Source: Silvibacterium acidisoli (lineage in GTDB: Bacteria > Acidobacteriota > Terriglobia > Terriglobales > Acidobacteriaceae). From it: a stretch of 64,000 bases of DNA. The notes below the pieces were generated by a model that saw only the letters and a program-made list of their open reading frames with translations, was not told the DNA's origin and did not search any database. Where the stretch lies: contig CP085323.1 of assembly GCA_022870745.1 (NCBI GenBank), positions 1,116,001-1,180,000 on the forward strand, in the 5' to 3' direction. This document shows, in pieces, positions 25,849 to 35,286 of this stretch. Within the stretch, counting starts at the first letter, position 1. Every line of letters starts with the position of its first letter. The position numbers were made by a program, and so were the translations under genes.

Positions 25849-27069
25849 ATGGATCGTAGAGAATTTCTCGCTGGTGCCGGAGCTGTCGCATTCAGCAACG
25901 GACTCCAGCCCAAAGCTGCCTCTGCCGAGCTGCCAACCACAGATGGCTACATCACCGCCGCATACTACTTCGGGAACTTTCATGTCGATCCGCGCAACGA
26001 AAAGGCGCATGGCCCAGGGTGGACCGAATGGAACCTGGTTCGTACGGCCACTCCAAGATTTGAAAACCATCATCAGCCGAAGATTCCCTCCTGGGGATAT
26101 GAAGACGAATCGGATCCGCGCGTATTTGAAAAAAAGATCGAAGCCGCCCACAATCACAAACTCAACGCGCTGATCTTCGACTGGTACTGGTACAAAGATG
26201 GTCCGTTCCTGAACGGAGCACTCGATCGCGGATTTCTCGGCGCCGCGAACAATAAGGATCTGAAGTTTGGCATCATGTGGGCAAACCACGACTGGTACGA
26301 CATTCAGCCTGCCAAACTCAACGGCTCCCCGAATCTCCAGTTCGCAGGTGGTGTCTCGCGTGAAACCTTCGACACCATGTCCGACAGGCTATTACAGCTC
26401 TTTCAGCATCCGTCATACCTTCGCATAGACGGAATGCCCTATTTCTCCATCTACGAGCTCTTTCGCTTCGTCGAAGGCATGGGCGGACCGCGCCGGGCTG
26501 CGGATGCTCTAAACAGCCTTCGATCCAAAGCGAGAGCAATCGGCCTGCCTGGCGTTCACGTCAACGCGGTCACATGGGGAGTAAAACTTCTTCCCGGCCA
26601 GAGCGAGATCAGCAACCTGCCCGACCTGCTGGAACGGCTCAATATTGCAAGCACTACGTCTTATGTCTGGATACATCACACGCGCTTTGCAGATGGCTTC
26701 ACAACGGATTACGCCGACATGCGGAGACAGTACGAAACCTATCGCGATAACGCGGCCACCCAGTATGGACGCGTGTACTTTCCGAATGTGACCGTAGGTT
26801 GGGATTCCACACCACGCGCCTGCCAGACTGATAACTTCCGCCTGTCCGACTACCCTTTTACGTCTGTCATCGTGAACAACTCTCCGCAGGCGGTCGAAGA
26901 AGCGTTTCGCTCTGCGAAGAAATTTGCCGCAGAGCAATTACCCAAGGCACAGCGGCTCATCACGATCAACTCGTGGAACGAATGGACAGAAGGCAGCTAT
27001 CTTGAGCCGGACAAGCAACACGGAACCGGTTATCTCGAAGCGCTTGGCAGAGTCTTCGGCTCTTCATGA
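25849..27069 (+). CDS. WbsX/GH99-like glycoside hydrolase domain protein, Tat-exported
   Basis: A 406-residue protein with a twin-arginine leader (MDRREFLAGAGAVAFSNG) and the glycoside hydrolase family 99-like WbsX domain (PF14307). Visible blocks are ITAAYYFGNFHVDPRN, ALIFDWYWYKDGPFL, FGIMWANHDW and the diagnostic C-terminal INSWNEWTEGSYLEPD. WbsX-type domains are found in glycan biosynthesis or degradation loci. Here, with export and nearby esterases, degradation is more likely. Its last 40 bases overlap the end of the convergent hydrolase gene at 27030. Confidence 0.85.
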   Translation: MDRREFLAGAGAVAFSNGLQPKAASAELPTTDGYITAAYYFGNFHVDPRNEKAHGPGWTEWNLVRTATPRFENHHQPKIPSWGYEDESDPRVFEKKIEAAHNHKLNALIFDWYWYKDGPFLNGALDRGFLGAANNKDLKFGIMWANHDWYDIQPAKLNGSPNLQFAGGVSRETFDTMSDRLLQLFQHPSYLRIDGMPYFSIYELFRFVEGMGGPRRAADALNSLRSKARAIGLPGVHVNAVTWGVKLLPGQSEISNLPDLLERLNIASTTSYVWIHHTRFADGFTTDYADMRRQYETYRDNAATQYGRVYFPNVTVGWDSTPRACQTDNFRLSDYPFTSVIVNNSPQAVEEAFRSAKKFAAEQLPKAQRLITINSWNEWTEGSYLEPDKQHGTGYLEALGRVFGSS

Positions 27070-28058
27070 GGAGTCGAAGACATCGACTGCGCTGTCTCTT
27101 CACAGGCAGCGCACAGCTTCTTCTTCAGCCACCAATCCTGGGTCATCCAGACCTTCACCAGTGACTCCACATCTGCGTAGTGCATTACGTCATTCGACGA
27201 AGCCATACTCGCGGCAATCTTCGCCTGCACATCTCCCGGCGTCATCGGATCGGTAGCTACCTGCTCGATCCGTACCCTGCCGCCTAGCTGCGGCAGATAT
27301 TTGATGGGGTCCAGCATCGCCACCTTCTCAAGGAACTCCGGCTTCAGATAGGCGGCGCGCTCCGGCTCGGGGATGACCTTCGATTCCTTCAACCAGTCCG
27401 GCCAGTCGCCCCAGGGATTGATCGCGTCGACAAACTTGATTCGCGGATCCGCCGCAGCCGCGAGGATCGCGATGGTCGCGCCGGAGTTCTCGCCCAGCAT
27501 ACCCACCCTGGTGGTGTCGATATCTCCGCGACTGGCGAGATAGCTGATGATCATCTGCACATCGTGAGTCGAGGAACCGAGAGACTCCTGCAGCTCGCTG
27601 ACAAACCATTCCCGCATGGGACGAGTGCTATAGCGCTGTCCGGTCAGGGCGGAGACGAAACCTACCGCCGCGAATCCGCGTTCGACTACCCTCTTGCACC
27701 AGGCTTCATTGCGAAACCGGTCTGTATCCGAAAGATAATCGTAAAGAAAGAGAATCACGGGTGGCTTACTCACACCGTGAGGACGAACCACGTAGAGGTC
27801 GATCGGATCGCCGCCTCGCCATTGCACCCGGACCACTTCGCTGGTGAACTCCGGCTTTTCCGACTTGCCATAGACCACGCCGTTGATCGCCGTGAGGTCG
27901 AGCCCGCTCTTGTTGAGGGGCAGCTTTGTCCAGTCCTCTTTCTGCTCCGGCGTATCCAGAAAGACAGACGGAGCGGCGCTCGCACCGGCCGCCTGCGCAT
28001 GAGACGCGGAGACACACAGAAAGAGAATTGCCATCGCAAGGAAGAGAGAACGGTACAT
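27030..28058 (-). CDS. exported alpha/beta hydrolase
   Basis: A 342-residue alpha/beta-hydrolase with signal peptide (MYRSLFLAMAILFLCVSASH). The nucleophile elbow is RVGMLGENSGATIAIL, and the preceding PVILFLYDYLSDTDRF supplies the oxyanion region. The fold resembles dienelactone-hydrolase/acetyl-xylan-esterase-like enzymes; the substrate is unknown. The frame extends to 28079. ATG 28058 is preferred because GGGAG stands 7 bases upstream. The 3' end overlaps the WbsX-like gene by 40 bp tail to tail. Confidence 0.75.
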   Translation of the reverse strand: MYRSLFLAMAILFLCVSASHAQAAGASAAPSVFLDTPEQKEDWTKLPLNKSGLDLTAINGVVYGKSEKPEFTSEVVRVQWRGGDPIDLYVVRPHGVSKPPVILFLYDYLSDTDRFRNEAWCKRVVERGFAAVGFVSALTGQRYSTRPMREWFVSELQESLGSSTHDVQMIISYLASRGDIDTTRVGMLGENSGATIAILAAAADPRIKFVDAINPWGDWPDWLKESKVIPEPERAAYLKPEFLEKVAMLDPIKYLPQLGGRVRIEQVATDPMTPGDVQAKIAASMASSNDVMHYADVESLVKVWMTQDWWLKKKLCAACEETAQSMSSTPHEEPKTLPSASR

Positions 28059-28129
28059 GGAGGGCTCCCGGCTATACATGTGGATACAGGGACAAATCCG
28101 CCAGCGCCTTCGAGCGAAATGCGCTGCGC

Positions 28130-28171
28130 AAAAAATCCGGGAACGTCCTGCGCTTCACAGGACGTTCCCGG
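28130..28171 (-). terminator. strong rho-independent terminator of the PstS-like gene
   Basis: On the minus strand, a 14-bp perfect stem (28158-28171 with 28137-28150, loop at 28151-28157) is followed by ATTTTTTGC. It starts 8 bp after the stop codon of the 28179-29822 gene. Confidence 0.93.
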
Positions 28172-28178
28172 CTGAGGT

Positions 28179-29822
28179 TTACATCCGCGAACCAGTTGTG
28201 CACGAGGTGGAGGCGAGGATCACGCCGCCCACATCGCCGCCGGCTTCCGTACCGCAAGCGCCACCGTTGTTCGGGGTGGGAGTGCTCGTGGTGGAAGCGC
28301 TCGGGTAGGTGATGCCCGGCGGGGTGAAGTGCGAGTGCAGCACTGTCAGACCCGTGAAGGGGACGAAGTCGGGCTGCGTCGTGGTGGCAACGAAACCCTG
28401 TGCCGCGGTGGCGATGCTGGTAACCGCTGCAGGAGCCGGAGTGGCGCTGACCAGGCGGAGCAGCGACCAGATCGGGTAGGTTCCGTTGTTGATGTTGGCA
28501 AAGGTGACCTTGTTGAGAGTGCCGTTTGCGGTGGTCGGCAGTACGCCGGCCGTCGCATAGGTGGTTTCGATGGGATCGACACCGTCTACCTGGATGTACT
28601 TCGCGTTCGCGGTGGTCGCAGCGGCGAAGTTCGCCGTGCTCCAGAAGGCATAGCCGATCGAATTCGGTTCCTGCGGATTGCCGGAGACCGGCGCGGTCAG
28701 ATTTTCGACCACGCTGATTTCCTGGCCGGTGCCGATGGCGCGGTTGCGATAGCCGCCGTCGGTGTTCTCGAGGTTGAGGGGATTAAGAGCAACGCCGCCG
28801 CTGCAGGCGTTCTGCCCGGTGGGCTGGTTCTTGCCCACGTCCTGCGAGACCAAGCGAGCAACGGTGTTCGGAACAGCGAACTCCATGGTGTTGTAAGTTC
28901 CCGAAGCGGGCTCACGCACGACGACCGTGGTCGGCGCATTGCTTCCGGTGATGACGTGGCTGGTGTTGCCCCACAGTCCGTCAAGATAGTTGGAGAGGTT
29001 CGCGCGGGTGATGTTGGTGAACGATCTGGAACCGAAGCCGGTCGTATCGCTCGGGTGAACGATGACGACGACCGGCACTGCGCCGAGCGGGGTCACGGTG
29101 AATTTGCTGTTGGCGTTGAAGGTAAAGTTGGTGATGTGGAAGGTGCTGCTGCTGTACTCGCTCTCGACCGGGGTGCCGCCCGAGCTGTATCCAAGACCAC
29201 GATAGCCCGAATCCGCACCGGTAGATGTCTGGATGGTGGCGTCGCAGGAAGCAAGTGCGCGCTGGGTCGCAAACGCAGCATCTTCCGGACGAATGTCCGT
29301 CGCTGCTGCATTCTGCACGCTGTTGTTTACAGCAGTCCATACGTCCGGAGTAAGCGAAATTTCCGGGGTTGTCGAGCCAGCGGGAAAGATAAGGTTGTCA
29401 GGAGCCGAGCCGGACGGCGACTCGGACGTTCCGAACTTGCAACCGTTGAAGAAGCAGCGGTCGCCGATGACCGAGTCCGTCTGCAGGAACACGTAAATCT
29501 GGGTGGTTGAATCTACCGAGGTGCAGCTTCTGCTGCTGTTTGGCGTCCAGGCGATCCAGGAGTTGCCGGTTTCGGTCTGGCTCGTCGTGGGATCAGTTAC
29601 TTGGATGGCATGCGTAGGATCAGAACCCTGATTGTTGCTCCAGACGCAAGTTGCGCCCAGGCCAGCGGGCGAACCACTGGTAGCGGATCCGGCAGCCTGG
29701 CCTAGTTCCAGGAACTGCGCGGAAGAACCGACTGCATTGAAAACAACGGTTTGAGCGTTTGCACCGGCCGTGAGTGCGATCAGCACTACGGCGAAGCCGA
29801 AGACAGCCTTCATCATTCGCAT
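28179..29822 (-). CDS. secreted PstS-like (phosphate-binding-like) protein
   Basis: A 547-residue exported protein (MRMMKAVFGFAVVLIALTAG, cleavage after ANAQ) that looks like a periplasmic-binding-protein fold of PstS type. Evidence is VVFNAVGSSAQFLELGQAAG at the mature N-terminus, PVVVIVHPSDTTGFG, NYLDGLWGNTSHV, REPASGTYNTMEF (PstS-like SGT loop) and NSIGYAFWSTANF. It is longer than the usual 330-370 residues, with insertions and a Pro/Ser/Thr-rich C-terminal tail. No pstCAB genes are nearby. ATG 29822 is chosen over the upstream extension to 29933 because GGAG lies 6-10 bases ahead. It is bounded by terminators on both sides, so it is its own transcription unit. Confidence 0.7.
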   Translation of the reverse strand: MRMMKAVFGFAVVLIALTAGANAQTVVFNAVGSSAQFLELGQAAGSATSGSPAGLGATCVWSNNQGSDPTHAIQVTDPTTSQTETGNSWIAWTPNSSRSCTSVDSTTQIYVFLQTDSVIGDRCFFNGCKFGTSESPSGSAPDNLIFPAGSTTPEISLTPDVWTAVNNSVQNAAATDIRPEDAAFATQRALASCDATIQTSTGADSGYRGLGYSSGGTPVESEYSSSTFHITNFTFNANSKFTVTPLGAVPVVVIVHPSDTTGFGSRSFTNITRANLSNYLDGLWGNTSHVITGSNAPTTVVVREPASGTYNTMEFAVPNTVARLVSQDVGKNQPTGQNACSGGVALNPLNLENTDGGYRNRAIGTGQEISVVENLTAPVSGNPQEPNSIGYAFWSTANFAAATTANAKYIQVDGVDPIETTYATAGVLPTTANGTLNKVTFANINNGTYPIWSLLRLVSATPAPAAVTSIATAAQGFVATTTQPDFVPFTGLTVLHSHFTPPGITYPSASTTSTPTPNNGGACGTEAGGDVGGVILASTSCTTGSRM

Positions 29823-30028
29823 TTGCTGCTCCACATACAGTTGTCTGCGTCGCCATACGGAGAAGCGCTTCCACTCCCAAAAGGACAGGCATCGCAGTGC
29901 GGGGGACCGCTGCCAGCAAGTCATTCCAGGCACGGATGCCGGATGCTTTCTGGCTCTCTACTGTTAAAACGCGCGAGCACCCCATTTCCCAACCACCCCG
30001 AAGAACTTTCATACGGCCTTCGCCATCT

Positions 30029-30073
30029 CTACGCAGAGGCGGCCCTGGCTTCACCAGGACCGCCTCTGCGTAG
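30029..30073. repeat. 20-bp inverted repeat, first of two tandem hairpins
   Basis: CTACGCAGAGGCGG (30029-30042) and CCCTGG/CCAGGA pair with CCGCCTCTGCGTAG (30060-30073), with one mismatch and loop CTTCA. No T-tract follows on either strand. It sits 4 bp from the second hairpin and may be a backup terminator or RNA-stabilising element. Confidence 0.75.
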
Positions 30074-30125
30074 AACAAAACGGCAGCGCGATTCCAGCAA
30101 TGTTGCTGGAATCGCGCTGCCGTTT
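30074..30125 (-). terminator. 23-bp perfect hairpin terminator of the envelope cluster
   Basis: AAACGGCAGCGCGATTCCAG (30078-30097) plus CAA pair perfectly with the reverse complement at 30103-30125, leaving two unpaired bases. On the minus strand the stem is followed by TTTTGTTCT. It begins 20 bp after the stop codon of the IPT/NHL lipoprotein gene. Confidence 0.92.
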
Positions 30126-30144
30126 CGGTGCGTGGATTTGACGA

Positions 30145-33100
30145 CTAGGGCTTTTGGGCGAGCGTGTTCGCAGCCACACCGTTCGCGAGTGGTGTCGATA
30201 CCGGAACGGCAACCCCGACGATCTCCGTCAACTGGTTACCAGATCCGGAACCACTAGGAGTAACGTTTTGGCCTGGCACCCAGACATTTCCGGAGCTGTC
30301 TACCGCTGAAGCGACGCCGTTGTAGATTGGGGTGACAGTGTCCACACTCAGAAGGCTGTATCCCAGGTAGCCATTTGCCGGAGAGACCACCGCCGTATCG
30401 GCACTATTCACAGCGAATAAACCAAAATAAGCTAGGCCGTTGCTGTCCGATCCCAGCCCCCAGAACGTTCCCGCTCCATCGAGCGCAGACTGGACGCTCT
30501 GTCCTAATCCAGGATTGGTTGTCAGAATCGGTGTCGCGAACATCGTTGGCATAAAAGGAAGGCCGGAAACCTTCTGTGGCCCGCTGGAGTTATACAGGGA
30601 TGGATCGGTGGCGCCGGCTATGGTCGGCTGCAACCAGACTTGATTTTGCCCCGTAGGAAAACTAAACATTCCATTGTTAGCAGCATTGATCAGAATGTTG
30701 CCGTTGAAACCTTCAGGCACCCAGTTATTGTACGGACCGCCAGCCAGGGAGCCATCGGAGGTGTTGAAGAGAACGAGAGCGTAATTGATGTACGGGTCAT
30801 CATTTGTGGGGTTATAAGGGAATGCATCATCGTACGTCCACAGATAGCCGTTGCCATCGATCGCGATCTGACTTGGGCAACTGCTGTTGTCCATGAAGGT
30901 GTCTACGGCGTTCGTGGAATTGATCGAGCCTCCTGAAGCTGTAAGTTCCAGGACGCTGCCGCCGTCGGTAGTGCTGCATGGACCGTACTGCCCCGTCGGT
31001 TCTGTATCCGACGAAATCCAGACGTTATTGTTCGCATCCACGGCGATGCCGGAGGGGAACGGAAACAGCAGCAAGGTGTTCGTGTATGGCACCGTTCCCG
31101 TACCGAACTGCGAATTTCCGCCTGCATCGATCACGCTTACACTGCCCTGCGCAAAGAACCCGGTTTGCGTAGGAGCGTTGCCGAGCCAAGCAAATCCGTT
31201 CTGGTCGATAGCAATCGACTGCGGGTTATGGATTGTCCCATTTGCCGTGAAACCTCCGGGACCGGAAGAACTTGAGCCCGACGGCGACAGCGGTGCTCCC
31301 TGGTTATTGAAGACGGCCACGGCTCCTCCGGCGGCTGTCGAACCGGCAGGGTTTTGCAGAGGCACCCAGACATTGCCGCTGCCATCGATGGCAATGCCTC
31401 CTGCAGCCAGTTGGGCAGACTGACCTCCTAAACCACCGGCCTGATAGATGATAGGCAGGGACCAGTCAGTGATGATGCTGAGATCCGAAGATGTGAGCGC
31501 TGGAGTATAAGCCGTACCGGACGCTGAGAGAGTGGCAATACTGCTGGCGTTATTAGCGGGACTCTGCGCGATGTTGAAAGCCGCCTGCAGGGTGTCCGCG
31601 GGCGCTACAGAGTTTAGCGTGGCATCCATGAAGAGGCCGCTGCAGTTGTCAGTGCCCGGGTTGGCGCAGGAAGCAAGCGCGTTAGCCAGCGAGTTGACAC
31701 GCGCCTGCGGCGCAATGCTGTTATTGAAAACCGGCACATTGTTCGACGCATATGCCGGAGTGACAGCAAGCGCTGTACCGGTCGTGACATTCACCAGGTT
31801 ATTGACCGTCGCAAAGGCATTGCTGAGGCCGAGGTAGTTGCAGGTGGAGGGACCGGTGCTCTTCCAGCCTGCGGTGGCATTGCAGGACGTAGCGCTGGTT
31901 GGGGTTCCGATGGTGATGCCTCCGCTTGAGTTGATGCTGGCGAAGCCCGAGAGCGCGTAGGCGGAGGCGATGGTGGTCACTTCGTTCATGGTGACACTGA
32001 CCCCCGCGCTGCTGAGCAGTCCGCAGGAACCGAGCGCTGCCATGAAGGTGGCCTGCGTGTTGCTGCCAACGGATTCGAGATAGAGTTGGTCGCCGGGCGC
32101 GGGAAGCGTCGAGCAGTCGACAATGATGCCGGTAAAGGCTCCGGTGGTAGCGTTGGTCTGCACCGGACTGCCGATCGGTGTCGCGCCCATGCCGTATCCG
32201 CTGGTGCCGGCCGCGTAGAGTTGCACGGTGGCGGTGAGCGGAGTGCCTCCGCTTGCGGGCCCGCTGACCACCACACCACTGATCGGTACAGGCACGTTGA
32301 CAGTGAAGCTCTCACCGTTGCTGGCTGCTCCGTTCACGGTCACCACAACGTCGCCCGTGGTCGCGCCGGTTGGGACGGTGGTGGCAATCGAGGTATCGGT
32401 CCAGCTAGTGGCAGTGGCCGCAGTGCCGTTGAAGGCGACCGTGCTGCTGCCCTGCGCCGCGCCGAAGCCTGAGCCGGTGATGGTCACGGCGGTTCCTATG
32501 GACCCGCTGCTCACGCTGAGGCTGCTAATGACGGGAGCGCCCGTAGAAGCGACAGTGAAGGACTCGCCGTTACTCTCGACTCCGTTGACATTGACATTGA
32601 CGGAACCGGTGGTTGCGCCAGCAGGCACGGTTGCGACGATCGTGGTCGGAGACCAGCTCGCAATGGAGGTGGCGACGGTTCCGTTAAACGTAACGGTGCT
32701 CGTGCCCTGCGTCGCGCCGAAGTTGCTTCCGATGATGACGACCGTACTGCCCACAGGGCCCGAGCTGGACGATAGCTGGGTGATGATGGGCGCAGGCAGG
32801 GTCACGATGAAGGCAGTACCAGCGCTCGCGGCTCCCCCGACGGTTATAACGACGTTGCCGGTGGTTGCCCCGGTGGGAACCGCGACGAGAATGGAAGTGG
32901 ATGTCCAGCTTGAGATCGACGTTGCCGCAACGCCATTGAAGGTGACGGTGCTGCCGCCCTGTGAAGAGCCGAAGTTGGTGCCAATGATGGCAACAGTTGA
33001 ACCGGCCGGGGCGGAACCCGGCGTGATGCTGCTGATGACCGGCGTGGGCGACGCAGCGTAGGTGTACAAGTCTGCATTGCTGGTGGCGCTGGTGCCGCCC

Positions 33101-33720
33101 GGGGTAACGACGGTGATGTTCACCGTACCGGTACCCTCCGCAGGCGATGTCGCGGTGATGTTGCCGGCAGAGTTCACAACGAAGCTGGTGGCGGGAACAG
33201 TTCCGAAGTTCACCGCGGTGGCGCCGGTAAAGTTGGTTCCGACGATTGTGACCACGGTTCCGCCCGCGGTCGGGCCGGTCGCCGGGCCGATGCCAGTGAC
33301 AGTGGGAGCGGCCACCGATCCAGCAATGGTATATGCAGCCGTGGCCATGCCGCTGGCACTCATGCCGGACGCCACGGCGATGGCGTTAATGGTCTGGCTC
33401 TGCGAAACCATGATGGGGTTGGCGCACTTCGGCGAGGAGGTCGTCGGCTTGCTGCCGTCATTGGTGCAATAGAGTACCGCGCTCTGATTCGTATCCGAAA
33501 CGGTTACATTCTGGGCTGACGGATACGATCCGGCGGGCGGGGTGAAGGTAGGGGTGGGCGTCACCGATGAAGACGAGGTGGTGGAACCGCCGCCTCCGCA
33601 ACCGCTCACGATCAGCAGGGCCGCCAGCAGCATGGCCGCTACAACAGAGCGGCTGCCGTGCAGCTTTCTCAAATATTGAGTCACGGAGACTCTGTTTTTC
33701 AGCAAGGCAGATGAGTTCAC
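30145..33720 (-). CDS. giant lipoprotein with CHB_HEX_C-like, IPT/TIG and NHL-like repeats
   Basis: A 1191-residue lipoprotein; LLIVSGCGGGG is the lipobox. Next is a chitobiase C-terminal-like module (VLYCTNDGSKPTTSSP). Four IPT/TIG Ig-like repeats follow (for example ITPGSAPAGSTVAIIGTNFG). A module with VQLYAAGTSGYG and FATVNNLVNVTTG is shared with the 42321-46283 protein. The C-terminal half carries NHL/SMP-30-like propeller repeats (GIAIDGSGNVWVPLQNP, GIAVDANNNVWISSD). Surface adhesion or glycan binding is inferred. The frame extends to 33873 and would overlap the upstream gene. GTG 33720 is preferred because AAAGGA lies 9 bases upstream and the extension is not signal-like. Confidence 0.82.
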   Translation of the reverse strand: MNSSALLKNRVSVTQYLRKLHGSRSVVAAMLLAALLIVSGCGGGGSTTSSSSVTPTPTFTPPAGSYPSAQNVTVSDTNQSAVLYCTNDGSKPTTSSPKCANPIMVSQSQTINAIAVASGMSASGMATAAYTIAGSVAAPTVTGIGPATGPTAGGTVVTIVGTNFTGATAVNFGTVPATSFVVNSAGNITATSPAEGTGTVNITVVTPGGTSATSNADLYTYAASPTPVISSITPGSAPAGSTVAIIGTNFGSSQGGSTVTFNGVAATSISSWTSTSILVAVPTGATTGNVVITVGGAASAGTAFIVTLPAPIITQLSSSSGPVGSTVVIIGSNFGATQGTSTVTFNGTVATSIASWSPTTIVATVPAGATTGSVNVNVNGVESNGESFTVASTGAPVISSLSVSSGSIGTAVTITGSGFGAAQGSSTVAFNGTAATATSWTDTSIATTVPTGATTGDVVVTVNGAASNGESFTVNVPVPISGVVVSGPASGGTPLTATVQLYAAGTSGYGMGATPIGSPVQTNATTGAFTGIIVDCSTLPAPGDQLYLESVGSNTQATFMAALGSCGLLSSAGVSVTMNEVTTIASAYALSGFASINSSGGITIGTPTSATSCNATAGWKSTGPSTCNYLGLSNAFATVNNLVNVTTGTALAVTPAYASNNVPVFNNSIAPQARVNSLANALASCANPGTDNCSGLFMDATLNSVAPADTLQAAFNIAQSPANNASSIATLSASGTAYTPALTSSDLSIITDWSLPIIYQAGGLGGQSAQLAAGGIAIDGSGNVWVPLQNPAGSTAAGGAVAVFNNQGAPLSPSGSSSSGPGGFTANGTIHNPQSIAIDQNGFAWLGNAPTQTGFFAQGSVSVIDAGGNSQFGTGTVPYTNTLLLFPFPSGIAVDANNNVWISSDTEPTGQYGPCSTTDGGSVLELTASGGSINSTNAVDTFMDNSSCPSQIAIDGNGYLWTYDDAFPYNPTNDDPYINYALVLFNTSDGSLAGGPYNNWVPEGFNGNILINAANNGMFSFPTGQNQVWLQPTIAGATDPSLYNSSGPQKVSGLPFMPTMFATPILTTNPGLGQSVQSALDGAGTFWGLGSDSNGLAYFGLFAVNSADTAVVSPANGYLGYSLLSVDTVTPIYNGVASAVDSSGNVWVPGQNVTPSGSGSGNQLTEIVGVAVPVSTPLANGVAANTLAQKP

Positions 33721-33842
33721 GATTCCGCGTCCTTTCACGCTGTAGCAGTTGCGCTTTACTTTGAGCAGGCACCGTTTCGAATCAGTGCCCGCAATCCTGT
33801 TTTCTGAACGCAGCGAGCTCACAGACACGCCGCGTTCGAGGC

Positions 33843-35276
33843 TCAATTCGATTGCAGGAGATATATTCCCCACGGCTGGTTCGGAGTTCCTACCGTGTCC
33901 ATGCCGATCAGAAAAATTGCGTATTTGCCATTCAATTGCCCGGCGATCGCGACTGCCGGAAAGCTGTAGGTCTTGCCGGTGGTGTTGGCTCCGAAACCGG
34001 AGCCAACATAGACCGTTGCCGCTGGATAGAGACCATTCGTCGCGGCATCCTGGGTGCCGAGATCGATGGCGAAATCACAGTTGCCGTAACCGGTCGTCGA
34101 ACTGCCTGGATTGTTGCCGGAGAAATCTCCGCCGTAGAGCGTACTGGCGGTCTGCGGAGCGATGGCCGCGCAGCTCGTCGGCTGGCTGGCGAAGCCGAAC
34201 GAAACCGGAGCGCTTGACCAGTTGGAGTTCGAGTCACCCGCGCCGAAGAAGAAGCCCAGGTACTGCGCGCCCGTCAGCGAACTGGTGTTGACAGCGCTGG
34301 CGGGCTGCGGAAGGCCTATGGCGCCGGTTCCGGAGCCGAGAACGTTCTCATAGTAGGGCGGCTTGACTGTATGACCGACGGTAGCCGTGCCGTTGTCTTC
34401 CACCAGTAGGCCGGAGGGCCCGATGCCCATCAGCGCCTGCGGCGTGTTGACCTCGGAGCTGATACCAGGGTCTGTCGCCGTGACGTTTCCAGGGATGCTG
34501 ACGGTGTTTCCGTAGCTGGTTGAAGCGCAAACGCCGGTGACGCTCGCCGTCGACGGATTTGTTGGAGCACCACTGCCTCCGCTAGACGGCAGTGTGAACT
34601 GAGCGATGCCGCCGATTGTGACGGCTGTGCCGCTGGCGCTGATCTCCGCGCTTCCATAAGCTGTCTCGGTCAGCGGATTCCATTCCTGCGACGCAAGTGC
34701 GCCGGTATTGAGATACGCCGGCAACGTGACGAAGAGGAATTTCTCGGGTGTCTTCATGGACGGGCAGGTATTGGCTGCCACCAGCGGCACGAAGGTCTGC
34801 CCGGCGATCTGCGCGAGTCCGCCTGCCTGACCGGCAAGCTCCAACGCCCACCCTCCCTGCTTCGGCGTGCTGGCGCTTGTAATACAACCATCCCCAGTGG
34901 CGGGACTGCAGGTCAGGTCAAGATTGAGAAACCCCCGCGACGGCGTGGTGGGGACAAGCTTTCCGGCATATTGCACCTGGAAGCCGGTTACAGTGCCGGT
35001 GAAGCCATAGATGGTCTGGGCAAAGGTAGCCTTCGCATCGTCGATGGTGAAGGTGGCTACATCCTCCGTCACGGAAGGGCCAGAGGCCGGCCTGCCAGCG
35101 ATGCTGGGAGACATGTAGAGCTGCGGCCCTGCTGGCGTGGCAGCGGGTGTGGTGGTAGCGGTTCCAGTGGAGGATGTTCCGCAGCCGCTCAGCATCAAGG
35201 CCAGGGCTGCAGTCACCCCTGCGGGTGCATAGAGCTTCCCTGCTTTCAGCGCGGCTCGTTGTTTCAGAAACGTCAT
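33843..35276 (-). CDS. lipoprotein of unknown function
   Basis: A 477-residue protein with a lipoprotein signal (ALALMLSGCGTSS). The mature part begins with a T/A/P-rich linker and then a single beta-rich domain. It is rich in Gly, Ser, Thr and Asn and low in charge, with scattered Cys residues (DLTCSPATGDGCI, NTCPSMKTP) that suggest disulfides outside the cytoplasm. I recognise no family. Its start lies 10 bp after the TonB receptor stop with GGGAGAGAG as ribosome binding site, so it is co-translated with the receptor. That position suggests a surface lipoprotein partner of the receptor, in the manner of SusD or other accessory lipoproteins, without being SusD-like in sequence. Confidence 0.8.
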   Translation of the reverse strand: MTFLKQRAALKAGKLYAPAGVTAALALMLSGCGTSSTGTATTTPAATPAGPQLYMSPSIAGRPASGPSVTEDVATFTIDDAKATFAQTIYGFTGTVTGFQVQYAGKLVPTTPSRGFLNLDLTCSPATGDGCITSASTPKQGGWALELAGQAGGLAQIAGQTFVPLVAANTCPSMKTPEKFLFVTLPAYLNTGALASQEWNPLTETAYGSAEISASGTAVTIGGIAQFTLPSSGGSGAPTNPSTASVTGVCASTSYGNTVSIPGNVTATDPGISSEVNTPQALMGIGPSGLLVEDNGTATVGHTVKPPYYENVLGSGTGAIGLPQPASAVNTSSLTGAQYLGFFFGAGDSNSNWSSAPVSFGFASQPTSCAAIAPQTASTLYGGDFSGNNPGSSTTGYGNCDFAIDLGTQDAATNGLYPAATVYVGSGFGANTTGKTYSFPAVAIAGQLNGKYAIFLIGMDTVGTPNQPWGIYLLQSN

Positions 35277-35286
35277 GGCTCTCTCC

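Noticed and set aside
28329-29510. 393-codon plus frame antisense to the PstS-like gene
   Set aside because: Arg/Gly/Val-rich translation with no motif; the minus strand has a signal peptide, PstS-like loops and a terminator.
32300-33300. Repetitive DNA considered as a possible CRISPR or satellite array
   Set aside because: The periodicity is about 270 bases, diverged and in frame; it encodes IPT/TIG protein repeats.
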